From Hemerocallis citrina (lineage: Eukaryota; Streptophyta; Magnoliopsida; Asparagales; Asphodelaceae), in the NCBI GenBank assembly GCA_017893485.1, contig CM030364.1, positions 199,806,600 through 199,870,599 on the forward strand: DNA of 64,000 bases, written 5' to 3'. A program made the translations under genes and the position numbers. The notes under the pieces were generated by a model. It searched no databases. It saw nothing but the letters and a program-made list of their open reading frames with translations, and was not told the origin of the DNA. This document shows, piece by piece, positions 33,819 through 45,864 of the stretch (within the stretch, counting starts at the first letter, position 1; each line of letters opens with the position of its first letter).

Positions 33819-35913
33819 CGAGCAGGAGATTTTTTTGAGTTAAAAGGTGGAATAACACCACCCTGTTTCATTAATAAGAGATTAATAAACACCCCGCAGA
33901 ACCGGGAAAAGCAACAGAGCAGTACGGGAAATAAAACATAAACCCCCAACAGAACCCTGGGGGGTAGGTTTCATCAGCTAAACCTCAGACAACAGGAAAT
34001 ACAACATAAACCCCCAACAGCACCCTGGGGGGTGGGTTTCAACATCCAGACCATAGCACAAGGAAATAAAACAACCTATAAGGACACAAAGAGTGCTGCC
34101 GACTCAGCTGGGTAGTATGGCAGGTGCACTCCTCAATCCATAGTCCGCCCGAACTCTATCTCCTCATCGTCAAATTCTTCCACCTGGAAGACCCGTGCAA
34201 TCCTCCCTCTCGCTCCTGAGGCAGCAGCTGTAGCCCAAAAGAAAATCAGATGCATGATGAGAGTAAGGTTACTAGAAATAGAATTACATGAAGCACGGAA
34301 ATAAAAATTATTTCTATCTAGCCATAACACCCATGTGGTTGCCGCAATGGCAATATACCACGCATCCTTCATTTCGTGTCGGGTTGATGCAAATTTGGGG
34401 CCAACCCATAGTTCCTCATACTCCCTTGGGTAGTCACTAGTACCTAGGGCTCTTAGAACTTCTATCATGATGGCCTTACTTCTGGTGCAGTGAATAAACA
34501 AATGGTTCAGATCTTCCGTGTGAGTGTTGCAGAATCCACAGTTGGTCGCAATTTGAGGTTGTCTCTTGGCCAGGTTCTCTCTGGTGAGTATAGCATTGTT
34601 GAGCACCAGCCAAAGGAAGACTCTGACTTTAAGGGGTGTTTTTGCCTTCCATAATACCGTTGCCCAACTGGGTCTGCATCCCCGATAGTGAATTCGGTGG
34701 TAAAGGGATCTAACCGAAAACACTCCCTTCTTCTCAAGTCCCCATCGCAACTGGTCTGGGCCTTGGGCACACAGCACCCTAGATTGGGTAATTCTCACCT
34801 GTAGTTCACGCAGTTGCTGACGCAAACCTGGTGAGAGCATTCCTTGGAATGACGGTTTCCAAGTCCCTCTTTTCTAAGCTTCTGTCACCGACATGTTCGG
34901 TCGATTCGTTTTTTCATACAGCTCTGGGAAATTGTCCTTGAGGGCCTGTGGACCACACCATTTGTCCCACCAAAACCTGGTGGACCGCCCATTAGACGAA
35001 ACTGCTGAATTGAACGGTCCACTAGCTTTTGTGATTCCTTTCCAGAAGCGGGAGGTTTTAGGTCCCACCCGGAAGCCTAAATTTCTCGTCCCTTTTCCTC
35101 GAAGTAGGGTTGAATAAAATCTGCCAACCTTCCCCACAGTGGTGAAATACTTTCCACCACCATTTTCCGAGGAGAGCCAGGTTCATATCTCTAAGGTCAA
35201 TGATACCTAGCCCTCCATGTATCTTCTTCATACATGCGATATTCCATTTAATAAGGTGGTAGCCTCCCTTGTTTGAGTCTGCCCCTTTCCAAAGAAATCT
35301 TTTTCGAATTCGGTCAATCCTTTGGATCACCCATTTTGGAAGTTCAAAAAACGACATGTAGTAAATGGGCAGGTTGGATAGCACTGAGTTGATGAGTGTC
35401 ACTCTTCCCCCGAGCGAGAGCGCTTTGCCTTTCCACCCAGACAGTCTGTCTTCCACCCTGTCAATAATTGGCAGCCAATCAGCCTTGGTGAGTGTCCCAG
35501 GTTTGAGCGGAAGTCCTAAATATTTGATCGGGAACTCCTCTGTTGCGCAGTTTAGAATGGTGGCATGCTCCCTTGCTTCTGCTTCTGATAGAGTGATTGG
35601 GACCAAAGCGCTCTTATGGAAGTTAATCCTAAGGCCTGGCCAGGCCTCAAAACAGTAAAGGACCCCTTTAAAGCAAATTGTTTCAGTTGTAGTGCCATTT
35701 CCGAAGAGTAGCGTTTTGCTAGAATGCAGACATTGTTTGATCCATCTTATCCATTTATCTCCGAAACCTCTCCCTCTGAGCGCCTCCAGCAAACACTCCC
35801 AATCCACAGAGTCATATGCCTTCTCAAAATCCAACTTCAGGAGGAAGTTCTTTGAGTTGCTCTTGTGGCAGTGGTGGATAACTTGTTCAGCAGTGGCCAC
35901 ACAGTCCAGAATA

Positions 35914-36029
35914 CATCTGCCCTTAATGAAACCCGTTTGGGTTTTATTGAGAAGACTGTCCATCATACTTCCATCTGCCCTTAATGAAACCCGTTTGGGT
36001 TTTATTGATAAGACTGTCCATCATACTTC
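35914..36029. repeat. 58-bp tandem duplication in the LINE
   Basis: CATCTGCCCTTAATG...ACTTC occurs twice in tandem (35914-35971, 35972-36029) with about one mismatch. As 58 is not a multiple of three, it shifts the ORF2 frame. Confidence 0.9.
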
Positions 36030-36113
36030 CCAAGCGGATCGCTAGGACCTTAGTAATGATTTTTGCCGAGCAGTTTATCAGGCTAATCGGTCTAAAATCC
36101 CCCACGCATTTGG

Positions 36114-36550
36114 TGTAACGCCCCTGCCCCGAGCTCGGACAATTTATACAATTTATAAGACAAATTAGATACTATGTAGTCCAACTGCCCACCACAGGCT
36201 GCCTCTCAAAAGTTGGTTAACCGATTAGGTGACTCTTGATCCTTGGCTAATATTATTTATATTATTATATTCTGTTTTAATCACTGATATGGGATAATTC
36301 TTTTTACCATTCTCCCGGTCTCTCTCTTCTGAGAACCTCCCCCGTGAGGTGGGCCCCCCACATGTGAAGCCACATAAGCAGTTGACAAAGTCAACAACTT
36401 CACAAGCTTCACACAGCAGCATTATAATTCCATACACAAGCATTTAATTCCATATGCATGCTGTGTAATCACAATGGGCCCCCTCCATGAATACCCATAT
36501 ATTACCAAAGTGCAAACTTTTTTTCATATAACAGCCAACTATATCCATAT

Positions 36551-36643
<93 letters not shown>

Positions 36644-36667
36644 CTTTGAAATTACCGGGGTGTTACA
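36114..36667. mobile_element. Solo LTR nested in the minus-strand LINE
   Basis: It begins TGTAACGCCCCTGCCCCGAG and ends CCGGGGTGTTACA, an inverted-terminus pattern of plant chromovirus-type LTRs. TTTGG flanks it on both sides (36109-36113, 36668-36672), a perfect 5-bp TSD. It interrupts ORF2 between KREESKC and the RT continuation. No internal domain remains, so it is a solo LTR or a very small LTR-only element. Confidence 0.85.
36554..36638. repeat. (TA)n microsatellite inside the solo LTR
   Basis: About 42 TA units just before the 3' end of the LTR. It produces artefactual Ile-Tyr reading frames on both strands. Confidence 0.95.
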
Positions 36668-38318
36668 TTTGGATTCCTCTCGTTTGGGAATCAACACCAC
36701 TTCTGCAAAGTTGAACATTCCCAGTCTCAGATTGTTGTGGTGAAATTCTTCCATCAGATCCATAAAGTCTCCTTTAATTTCTTCCCAGAACACTTGGAAG
36801 AATATCATGGGAAAGCCATCTGGTCCAGGCGATTTGTCTGCTCCCATCTGGTTGACGGCCGATTTGACTTCTATTTCTGTGAAAGGTGCCTCCAACGAGT
36901 CAAAGTTTTGACCTGAGTCATTCTGATACTCCTTCCAGTAGTCCTCGCTCATTGGGATCCTAAAGTCATTCTTCCTCCCGAAGAGGTCCTTATAGAAAGT
37001 CTGAAAGGTCGTGGAGATCACCTTTTCATCTTGTGATGTTCCTGAGTCTGTCTGAATTGAAAGGATAAGATTGGATCTCCTCCTGGCGCTTGCAACCCGA
37101 TGGAAGTAGGCCGTATTCGCGTCTCCCTCTTTGAGCCACGAAATTCTAGACCTTTGTTGCCATTTGATCTCTTCTAGTCTGTAAAGGTTGGCTATGTTCT
37201 CACGGAATTGTAATAGTCTGTTTCGCTCCTCCTGGGAAAGGATTCTGGACTCTTCTATCCGCTCTAGCTCATCAATTCCTTCCAAAAAGGACTCCTTAGC
37301 GTGCCAGATGGTAGAGAACCTAGATCGATTCCATCTTGCAAGCCTTTTTCTCAGCCTTCGGATTTTTCCACACCAGCGAGATGCCGCATCCCTGCAGCCA
37401 TAGGGAGCGCCCAATTCTCCATAACCAGATGATGGAATCCCCGAATTTCCAACCAGTCCTTTTCAAATCTAAATTTCCTGGGCCTTCGAAGCCCTCAAAT
37501 TCCCGCATCGAGAAGGATCGCGGTGTGATCTGATGTTGGCCTAGGGATCGCTCTAGCCGAAACTAGAGGAAATTTAGCTTCCCAATCCATGGAGACTAGA
37601 ATCCTGTCCAACTTGGTCATTACCGGTGCCGCTTGCATATTAGACCAAGTAAAAAGTCTATCATTGATTGGGATATCGATCAGTTCCAGTTCCGTGATCA
37701 GTTTATTGAACTCCTCTCTGTGCCTGTCACTGGCGCCTCTTCCCTTGTGCTCAAAAGCAAATCTAGTGATGTTGAAGTCTCCCCCCACCATCCAGGGCCC
37801 CGACCAGCGTCGTCGGATGTCGGCCAGTTCTTGCCAGAAGGCCTCTCGGTCAGTGGCCACATTCGGCCCGTAGACAACCGTCACCATCTGTATCCAATCA
37901 TCGGATCGTCGTTTCAGTCTGGCCGTCAAAGAGAACGTTCCGCCATGCACCTCAATGCAAGAAAGGACATCCGAATTGAAACCAATGGCAATCCCCCCTG
38001 ACGCACCTACTGACGGCCGTAACAACCACTCCTTGATTCTATTACCCCCAACTCTTTTGAGTTTGAGCCCGTGTTGGAGTTTGGTCTCCTGCAATCCTAC
38101 AACATCCGCCTTGGAGTTGTTAATGACATCCCTTACCATATCTCTCTTCCCTCTATCCCCCAGTCCTCGCACATTCCAGAACAGTGTATTCATTGGGGGA
38201 CATTGTCATCAGAGATCGTTGGTGAAGGTGCGGGACCGGCTACATCCTCGAGAATGATAGTCGGCCCTGCGCCATCGCAAAGGGCATTCTCAGAACTGGT
38301 AAAAACGAGCAGGAGATT

Positions 38319-38745
38319 GAGTTTATACTGGTTCTCAATTTGGACTAAAAAACTAATATAAATGAGCAGGAGATTGTGTTTCTTAGTTCAATGATGTAAG
38401 TTCCTCGTTTATATTAGTTCAAATTTAAAGAACCAAAGACAGAAGTAAGAATGGTAGTTAAGCCATATTTCCTTATCGTAGCATAACTTAAAATTGAGAA
38501 CCAATATCTCCTGTAGTTGCCATATCTCCTGTAGTTGTATTGGTTTGAATGCAAGTTTCTTAGTTCAAACTGAGAACCAATATGTTCGAAAGAGAAAATA
38601 TATTGAGTTTATATTGGTTTGAACTAAGAAACCAATATAAACGAGCACGAGATAGAGTTGGTTTGTGCATTACTGTAGTTGTATTTGTGTTTGCATATTT
38701 GAAGTAGAAATACAATTATTGATTGAATATTGTAATTCGATATCC
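38319..38745. other. Spacer with recurring GAGCAGGAGAT strings
   Basis: No gene. AATATAAAYGAGCASGAGAT-type strings recur near 38355 and 38635, and GTTTATAYTGGTTYKAAYT near 38320 and 38606, so this is degenerate repeat DNA. One such string was the LINE's target. Confidence 0.45.
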
Positions 38746-39122
38746 ACTAGTATTTTTCACGTACGATGCACGTTTTGATAAGAATTGGAGTATTTTCACG
38801 TGTAATTTATATGCTAAGAAATAGTTTTAGAGTTAGACGTGCATTGCTTGTAATTGAGAAAAAATATTTTGAAGAAAAAGCTATAATTTGTACGTGCAAT
38901 ACACGTGTTTATAAGTAAAATTTGAATTGTACGTACCACATGTGTGTATGTTTAGTGTTAAAAAAATATTATAAAATTATTTTACATATGCGTTGCACGT
39001 ATTAAATAGGTGGAATTTTTTTATTTGTTTATTTTTGTTGTAATTAATGGGAGAGTTGGAGTTGCACGTGCAACGTACGGGTTTGTACGTTGACAAATGA
39101 CAATTCCAACTCTCCCATTATA
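38746..39122. repeat. Row of imperfect ACGTGCAATGCACGT palindromes ending in a hairpin
   Basis: Related palindromic strings occur at about 38759 (CACGTACGATGCACG), 38841, 38891 (ACGTGCAATACACGT), 38930, 38988 (GCGTTGCACGT) and 39064 (TTGCACGTGCAA). The block closes with an inverted repeat, TAATGGGAGAGTTGGAGTTG at 39046 against CAATTCCAACTCTCCCATTA at 39102. Such motifs occur near ends of plant non-autonomous transposons, but I could not fix borders. Confidence 0.5.
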
Positions 39123-40717
39123 ATATTAGAGATTTCAACATATTACAATTGTTGGGATTTAAACTCAATAACAAATAGTACACACACATTATATTCTAGT
39201 ATTCACATGCAAGAATGTTTAACAAGCAATTTTATTGAGTTATAAAAGGAGTGACTAAATGAATATCCAAGACTGATATTCAACTGGTAGAATCTCATAA
39301 CATTTCCTCATTTTTATTTCCAAACTGTCAGCAATTATATGAAGAAAAAAATGAAAAAAATGAAAGAAATTAAGAAAAAGAAGAAGGTAAAAGAAAATGT
39401 GACTGTTTTGTCGATGTACACGAAAATTTGAGAGAGAATGTCAAAAAGAAATTATTGGTGAATAAACGTGAGAGAAATTAGGGAGAAAATACTTCAATTG
39501 ACGAAAATGTCCATTTTTTCGTAAATTTTTTTTATCACCTATTAAAATAAATATTACAAATCGTATGGATGAGCAAATGTAAGGTAGTTACAAAAAAATA
39601 TTAAGAAGTTATGTTAGTTGGGGGTTTGCATTCTAAAAATATCCTTTTAAGAAATGTTATTTTATTGTCAGCTTGTATTCAATTGACATACTACATAAAA
39701 TAAAAACCATGCTAAATCCAACACATCGGTACATATAGACTACTAGTTGAGAAAGACAAGCGCACCAAGTGCACTTGGATATGGAACCTAGGCTTGATCC
39801 GGGGCTCTGTTATGTAAATGATTACATGGATTTATTTACCTAAATCATTTGATTGATTTAAATGAGTTAAAGACACCACCTACTAGTAGCCACATCAAAG
39901 ACTATACGAATTTTAGAAAGATGGCAATCTTTCGATTACAATGAGAAAGAATAATTTGACAAAATATTAGCTACATGAAAAAGATAAGGATCAAATCTCC
40001 ATCGAGAGGTCCAAAAAGCAATTGAAAAAATGATATATCAACATAACTAAACACATAATATATAAGGTTGCTACACATCTTAATAGTTTATCAGCACACA
40101 TCATCACCACCATTGTTGTTAACAAGGTAGAAGCTCAAGACCATATTGCCATCAAACAGAGAGAAACAAAATTCAACCATATAGAAAACAACATTACAGT
40201 ATATCTTTATTTATTTATTTATTTATTTATTTTAAGAGGCAATCAATATTACATATAGAGCCTTAATGACGAAACTGGAGACTAATTGAAAATTGTATCT
40301 AATAAGCGAAATATCATGAGCAATAACAAAATGATTTAGAATGAACATTATTCTATTTTCCTTTCCGCTGGAGCATTTGGGCATTTGAACAACAACAATA
40401 ACAACATGCTATATGTTATATATATGTTAGGGCCCATCTCGTAAGTTCATCATGACAATTGCATCTTGAACCTTGTTAAAGGTTCAGTTTCTCAAGATTT
40501 TGTGTTCAATCTCCGATATATGTAGCATATATGTAAGAATTGTATTTTTCGATAAATACAAGGCATCTATTGTTAAAAGGCATTGCAATGCTTGCTTAAT
40601 CATCAACATAGACCATGATTGTCATCTGTAGCTACATATTAATACATTTTATCCAGTGACACCTTGTACATATTAGTAGTTGTTAACTCAAAGAAATGGA
40701 GGAAGCTTGTACATCTA
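39123..40717. other. Unassigned AT-rich spacer
   Basis: About 1.6 kb without a coding frame or recognised element. It contains a (TTTA)n tract at 40207-40235. Otherwise nothing specific. Confidence 0.4.
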
Positions 40718-40722
40718 GAGAG

Positions 40723-41494
40723 TGTTGGCTGTTTTAGTTCAAAACCCAAGATACCCTCTTTTTCTTTAGTCCCACATCGGTGGGAATGACCACCATGTGA
40801 GTGTATATAATGCAAACCACTCTTTATTCCATTGTAGACTTGTGTGGTGTGGAGAGAACTCGTGGGCCACACGCGTGCCGCCGCCGCCGCCCGGTTTGGT
40901 TCGGTTCGGCGCGCGTAGTGGGCACGGGTGTGCGCGCCCGCATCTGCAGACACGAATGCCGATCCGAATTGCTCTTCGGGTTCGGGTTGAGGCCTAAAAA
41001 TCATTTTGCTTATTTGTTTTTATCCTTTGACTATTTTCTCCTAAAATGTTGGATCAGTTATTCAGATCCGATTTTACTGGCCTCCTTCTCTCCCAACGTT
41101 CACACGTTCTTGTATCTTTATATTCCAAACTCCCTTCCTTTTTTCCTGAAACGGGAAAAAATCATATCGCATCTACAAAATAATTATCCTTCGTCGCTGC
41201 TTCCAAAAACCCTTCCTTCACTGTTTCCGCTCTTTTCTTTTTCGCCTTCGTTCTGGGCAAGGCTAAGTTCGGGTCAATCTCTCGACGTTGTGTGCGACAG
41301 CGAGACGTCGGTGATACCGGGGGTTTTACCACTAGGAGCATCTGCGACGAGTCTGCACATAAGACCGCGGATAAACTCTTAGGGCAGTGCGTTCCGCGCG
41401 ACTTCCCCATAGGCCGGTAACTCTGTTTCAATTTATTTTATTTGTTATATCCAGTTTGGCAGAAATCAAAGATTCGAAGACAATTTCGCTAACA
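40723..41494 (+). repeat. 5' LTR of the Copia-type element
   Basis: 772 bp. It contains AGTCCCACATCGGTGG and a TATA box (GTATATAA, about 40803), then a GC-rich transcribed part with a (CCG)n run at 40868-40881. Confidence 0.9.
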
Positions 41495-44400
41495 ATCTAA
41501 GAGTTGATTTTTGTTGATATAACTTATGTCATTTCAATAGAAAGAAGTAATACTGTAATGTTATACGAAAACATATCTCGAATTGTAAGTACAAATGTAC
41601 AGCTCGTTAGCCTGTGCCGGTACATGGTATGAATTTATCTGGGTAAAATCATAACATATAATATATCATTGGATGAATCAGCATCTTATTCTTTTATTTA
41701 ACCTCTAAGTTTATAAACACATGCGGTGCATATGTTTTCCCTTCATAATTCTTCAATTGAACACTAGTGAAAATACTATAAGACATCATCGCACCAGTGT
41801 CCATTCGCAGAAAAATTACACCTGCTTTGTATAGGAATTTAATTATAATATTGCATTGTTGAAACTTGAAGGACCAATTAATCGACGAGTTTTTTTTTTT
41901 TATTCTTTTCAAAATTGTATGCCATACATTATTATGATTTCTAAAATTCCTTGAACCTCATAAATAAATGATCTTCTAATCAATTCTGGAGATTGTGACT
42001 TTCCTATGATAGTTTTTGTTAAGAACAATTGTTAATTTCAACTGCACAAAATTGCTTACTTTATTAATTGTTCATTTTGAATTACATGGTTCTATAGGCT
42101 TAAATACATAAATTCAACGCCCGTTGCCCTTTATGTATAGTTCATTAAATGTGTTTGTGTTGAAAGCTGTATTATCTTCGTTGCCCAAATCTCAGGAAAG
42201 TAAATAGCTGAATCAGTTAGAAGCATGAAAAGAAAGAAGACAGAAGCAATAAAAAAAAAATGATCTAAACACCTATTTAGAAGATCCTAATAACTTGATA
42301 GTACATGTTATAGTACTACAATTTTTTTTTTCTAAAAGGTTTAGAAAAGAATGGGCTGTAATCTGTCTAGTATAGAACACTCTGATAAGATACTTTGAAC
42401 ATTTACTAGGAAGACGTGCGATATTCACTACCCAGTTGGTATAGCAGTGAGTAGTTTTCCTCCTGTGCTTTTAAGTAAATATAAAAAAAAATACTAGTCT
42501 TGTATTATTCAGTTGTGGTAAGGCAGTTATGCTTAATCCTTGTACATGTTCTGAAGTAATACATTTTGAAACTGTTCCATCGAGCAGAAACATTGAAAAC
42601 AGTGGCAAGTTCATAACTGACCAGTCCCAAATGATATTCTACTATTGAATTATCTATTAGTATGCTTGTTGTCAGCCTACAAAACATATACTTACCATTT
42701 TGGGACATTTAGGGACTGTCTAATTTGATATAGTAATACATAACATATTCTATCGTATGTATAACTATGACGGCAACCAATTATGCTTGTAAGTAACTGT
42801 GAAAACCATGTAAGGTTTTCACTCCTTGTTGAAAGCTAAAGGACCTCCCAAGTTGCTAAGAAGCCAATGCACCATGCTCTTTCCTTTTGGGTTCCTCCTC
42901 CATGAGGTTTTGGTAAACAGGTCAGCGAAGAAGGCAGCAAGCTCAGCTAGGAGCATGGAGAAATCAGTCTCCAGCTTAGGTGGAGGAGGTTAAAGAGCCC
43001 CATGCCATTGCAAAGGTTAGGAACTTTGAAAATGGTTCATTTTGTCTCTCCAAATCAAGTGCTCCTTCAAGATGAGTTTCCTAAACCTTTGTTTTTGGTA
43101 TGTTGATTTGTTTAGCAGTAGTTATGCTTATTTCTGTGTTATATCTGCTTTAATGCAAATTGATAGTTAGAATGTTAGAGGATTGATTTATGCCTCTGGT
43201 CCTACAGTTGAGATGCCACCAACCCTTACACACTCCATAATGAAATCAACTGTAAACAATGGGGCAAATATCAAATTGAGAATCTTCGATACTACTTTAC
43301 ACAAAATTACATAAATAAAATAACAGTCACTTTAAGATAAACAGAATTGTAGCATCTTATATTTCAAAGAGCAAATAGTCACAAAGCTTATGGTTCATTC
43401 AGTGAAGGAACTTGGTATTTATTCACATTCCTACTTTCAAAGTTTAATTTCTAGATAATCATCATCAATGATGATTTTGCATCTATTGTGAATTAAAACT
43501 TAGAAACATCTGTAGTCACAAGGGAGAGCAACTTCTACTACATATATATATCCACTCTTTAGTTATGAGGTTGCCTTTTCTGTAGATTAGAACCATTATT
43601 TACTATCCTTTCACTGTATAGAGAGCATGATGCAATTGCTATGTTGGAGAACCTCCATCTACCAGAAAGGCTTGAATTTTCAAAAGTGACCCCATTTAAT
43701 CATTTTAGATGGTTGTTAACAGAATTTTGTTCCTTCCCTACTAGTATAATTGATATATTGAATATCAATAGCAATGATATATTCCATTGTCATCATAGCT
43801 TCAACATACTTTTCACAGATTTGGGTTGTCCATATGCTTGCATGTTAGTCCACACTTCAGTGATCATGAGTACTATAAGTATTCAAGAGATTTTATGCTC
43901 TCAGAATTTAAATGCAACTTTTTTGATCCAATTTGCATAAAACATCTATGTTAACACTTCAAGGACTCTCAGTTTCATCACCTAGAGCCATTCAGTTGGC
44001 TATTGCTTTACATCATTCCTGCAAAAATGAACTAGCCCGCATCAACCTCTCGAAAAGGATTAAGGAAATTACCATACTTATATTCTATTGTTGGAATTCT
44101 ATTGCAACAAGCAGGTAATGAGGTGTGAATATATAGTTGACAAGCCCTAGTTTGTTGGTATAAAATTTTCTTCCTTGCAGTATTTTCTTGTCACCTATAA
44201 ACTGGCCAATGTTTTACTTAGAGTCTGTTTAGCCAGTAGTATTGCAAGGGAAATAGACAGAAAACGAAACTAAATACCATCAAAATTTTAAAAACCTAAC
44301 ATTTTTTTTTGGAGATTCCAGTGTCCTTTGTAGTAAGGTTTTTCTTATTATTAGAATCTCTTGTAGTAAGGGTAAACTAACAAAATTACTAAATACCAAA

Positions 44401-44685
44401 TAAATCACAATCGATGCAGATGAAACCAATGACAGTGCACCTAAGAATTATAACCTAGTGGATATATGTAATTTAGTTAGATCAGTGTCAGAAATCCTAT
44501 GTATAAATACGGTTGACAATGTTATCTCATCAAACATGAGTTTTACCTATTGGGCTAAACTCTCTAGAGTGATTGGATTGGAAAAATAACTATGTTGAGA
44601 CGAATGGGGATGAGCACGTGTTGTTAAGTATGCACTGTCTTATATGTCACTCTAGTAATGTATTGAAATCGGCATACTTTCACAA
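41495..44685. other. Copia interior without recognisable gag-pol
   Basis: Where gag, protease, integrase and RT should be, about 3.2 kb shows only AT-rich sequence and short frames. Around 42830-43010 the base composition is more coding-like (for example HEVLVNRSAKKAASS in one frame), but no domain was recognised. The stretch may be replaced or captured DNA, or heavily decayed. Confidence 0.45.
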
Positions 44686-45204
44686 ATGATTATTAACCTA
44701 GCAAGACTCGATATCCACTATGTATGGTATATTCGTAATAACAATGTTATTTTCATATTTATACTGAGTGAATACATCATAGTATTCGTTGATGTGAAAG
44801 GTTACTCAGATGTAAACTGGGTAACTGACTCACTTGATGTGAAATCCACAACTGGATATGTCTTTACCTTAGGAGGAGCTGCGACCTCCTGAGGTTCATG
44901 TAAACAAACTATTATAGCTAGAAGTTCTATGGACACTACTTGTACAGAAGCTGAATGGCTAAGAAATTTGATTATACATATACCTGTTACTAATATTCCT
45001 GTTCCTCCTATTTCCATAAACTGTGATAATAAATCTGTTATAGAACTACTAAAGCATGATTCTGTGAATGCTAAGATGAACAGGCACCTGCAGCTGCGCT
45101 TCAAGTCAATCAAGAGCCTATTAGGCAAATATGTGGTTCTTGACTATATAAAGTCAGAAAAGAACCTTGCAGACCACTTAACAAGGGTCTGTCTAGGACG
45201 TTGA
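44686..45204 (+). pseudogene. Copia RNase H domain, broken
   Basis: The frame reads [34 protein letters not shown], then TGA where the family has Trp (S-W-K/G-S-K-Q), then SCKQTIIARSSMD, EAEWLRNLI, ISINCDNKSVIELLKHD, NRHLQLRF and KSEKNLADHLTR. This is the RNase H end of a Copia (Ty1) polyprotein, which degrades template RNA during reverse transcription. The usual block between ARS-ME and EAEWL is shortened. Upstream RT is absent. The stop and the deletion rule out function. Confidence 0.8.
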
Positions 45205-45864
45205 TCCTAGAATCATCGAGGGGGATGAGGTTAAGCCCATAAGTAAGTCACCAGCAGTGGCAACCCAACCGAGTCTGACTGGAGATCCCAAGAAGCCGGT
45301 TCAATGGGTAGAAACAAGCTGGACTTCGGTGACTATTATGGAACACTGACTCAGAGATTAAATTCTCATAAATTAATGCCCAGGTGGCTGTACGAGGTTG
45401 TACAATGATATCACATCCCTATGGTGACAGTGTTCCTGTGTGATCTGGTTAGGATGAGTTCTAAACTCTTAATAGGTCCAAGCATTATTATGTAGGGTTG
45501 ACTCCGATCACCAACCCTTTGAGGACTTACCTATATGAGAGGTCGTGAAGGCCGCGACTATGGGACAGGGCGATCCCAGACAACTCTCATGAATATGGAA
45601 AAAGTGCGCATGGCCATTCAAAAGCGCCACCCGATAGACCCAAAAATCTCTAGCGTACTATGTGTGCTATTTTCTGAATCTGAATCAAGAAGTCTGATTC
45701 AAGGCGTAGTCCATCAAGCACTTCTTCAGACAAAGACAATAGTCACTACGTGAGATTCAAGGCTGTAGTCCATCTCATCTATGCATAGTATACTCTTGCC
45801 CAGAACTTCTATATCATTACTCTTTTGTTACCACTGCCTTTGAATCTTGGTTTTGGGGGGGGAT

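Larger units (their letters stand above)
34133..38193 (-). pseudogene. LINE ORF2, minus strand, RT catalytic core deleted
   Basis: From 38193 it reads MNTLFWNVRGLGDRGKRDMV, VVGLQETKLQHG, GASGGIAIGFN, VVYGPN, MVGGDFNITRF, DRLFTWSNMQ and SDHTAIL: a well-kept endonuclease. RT follows with SRISWLKEGDANTAYFHRVA, GADKSPGPDGFPMIFF and AEVVLIPKREESK, then the solo LTR, then the LLKLDFEKAYDSVDW block. Next, SSKT is joined directly to LLFGNG: compared with the + LINE, about 69 residues including GDPLSPLLF and YADD are missing, in frame. The zf-RVT part (KTPLKVRVFLWLVLNNAI, CGFCNTHTEDLNHLFIHC, WVLWLDRNN) ends at 34133. The copy cannot make an active reverse transcriptase. Confidence 0.88.
33832..38305 (-). 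mobile_element. L1-type plant LINE, 5'-truncated, minus strand, 13-bp TSD
   Basis: CGAGCAGGAGATT is duplicated at 33819-33831 and 38306-38318. The element reads from 38305 (5', truncated just before ORF2) to 33832 (3', a short T run on +, meaning a short A tail). ORF2 has endonuclease, RT and zf-RVT parts but no ORF1. Its 3' UTR matches that of the + strand LINE. A 554-bp solo LTR is nested at 36114-36667 and a 58-bp tandem duplication lies at 35914-36029. Confidence 0.88.

Noticed and set aside
36474..37414. Ile-Tyr-rich ORF extensions
   Set aside because: Produced by translation of the TA microsatellite in the solo LTR.
40639..41004. Minus-strand 121-codon ORF duplicated at 45817-46146
   Set aside because: It lies across both Copia LTRs and is antisense to the LTR transcript; duplication reflects the LTR, not a gene family.
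42425..42475. tRNA-like string near GTTGGTATAGCAGTGAG
   Set aside because: No cloverleaf can be folded; no anticodon arm or acceptor pairing.
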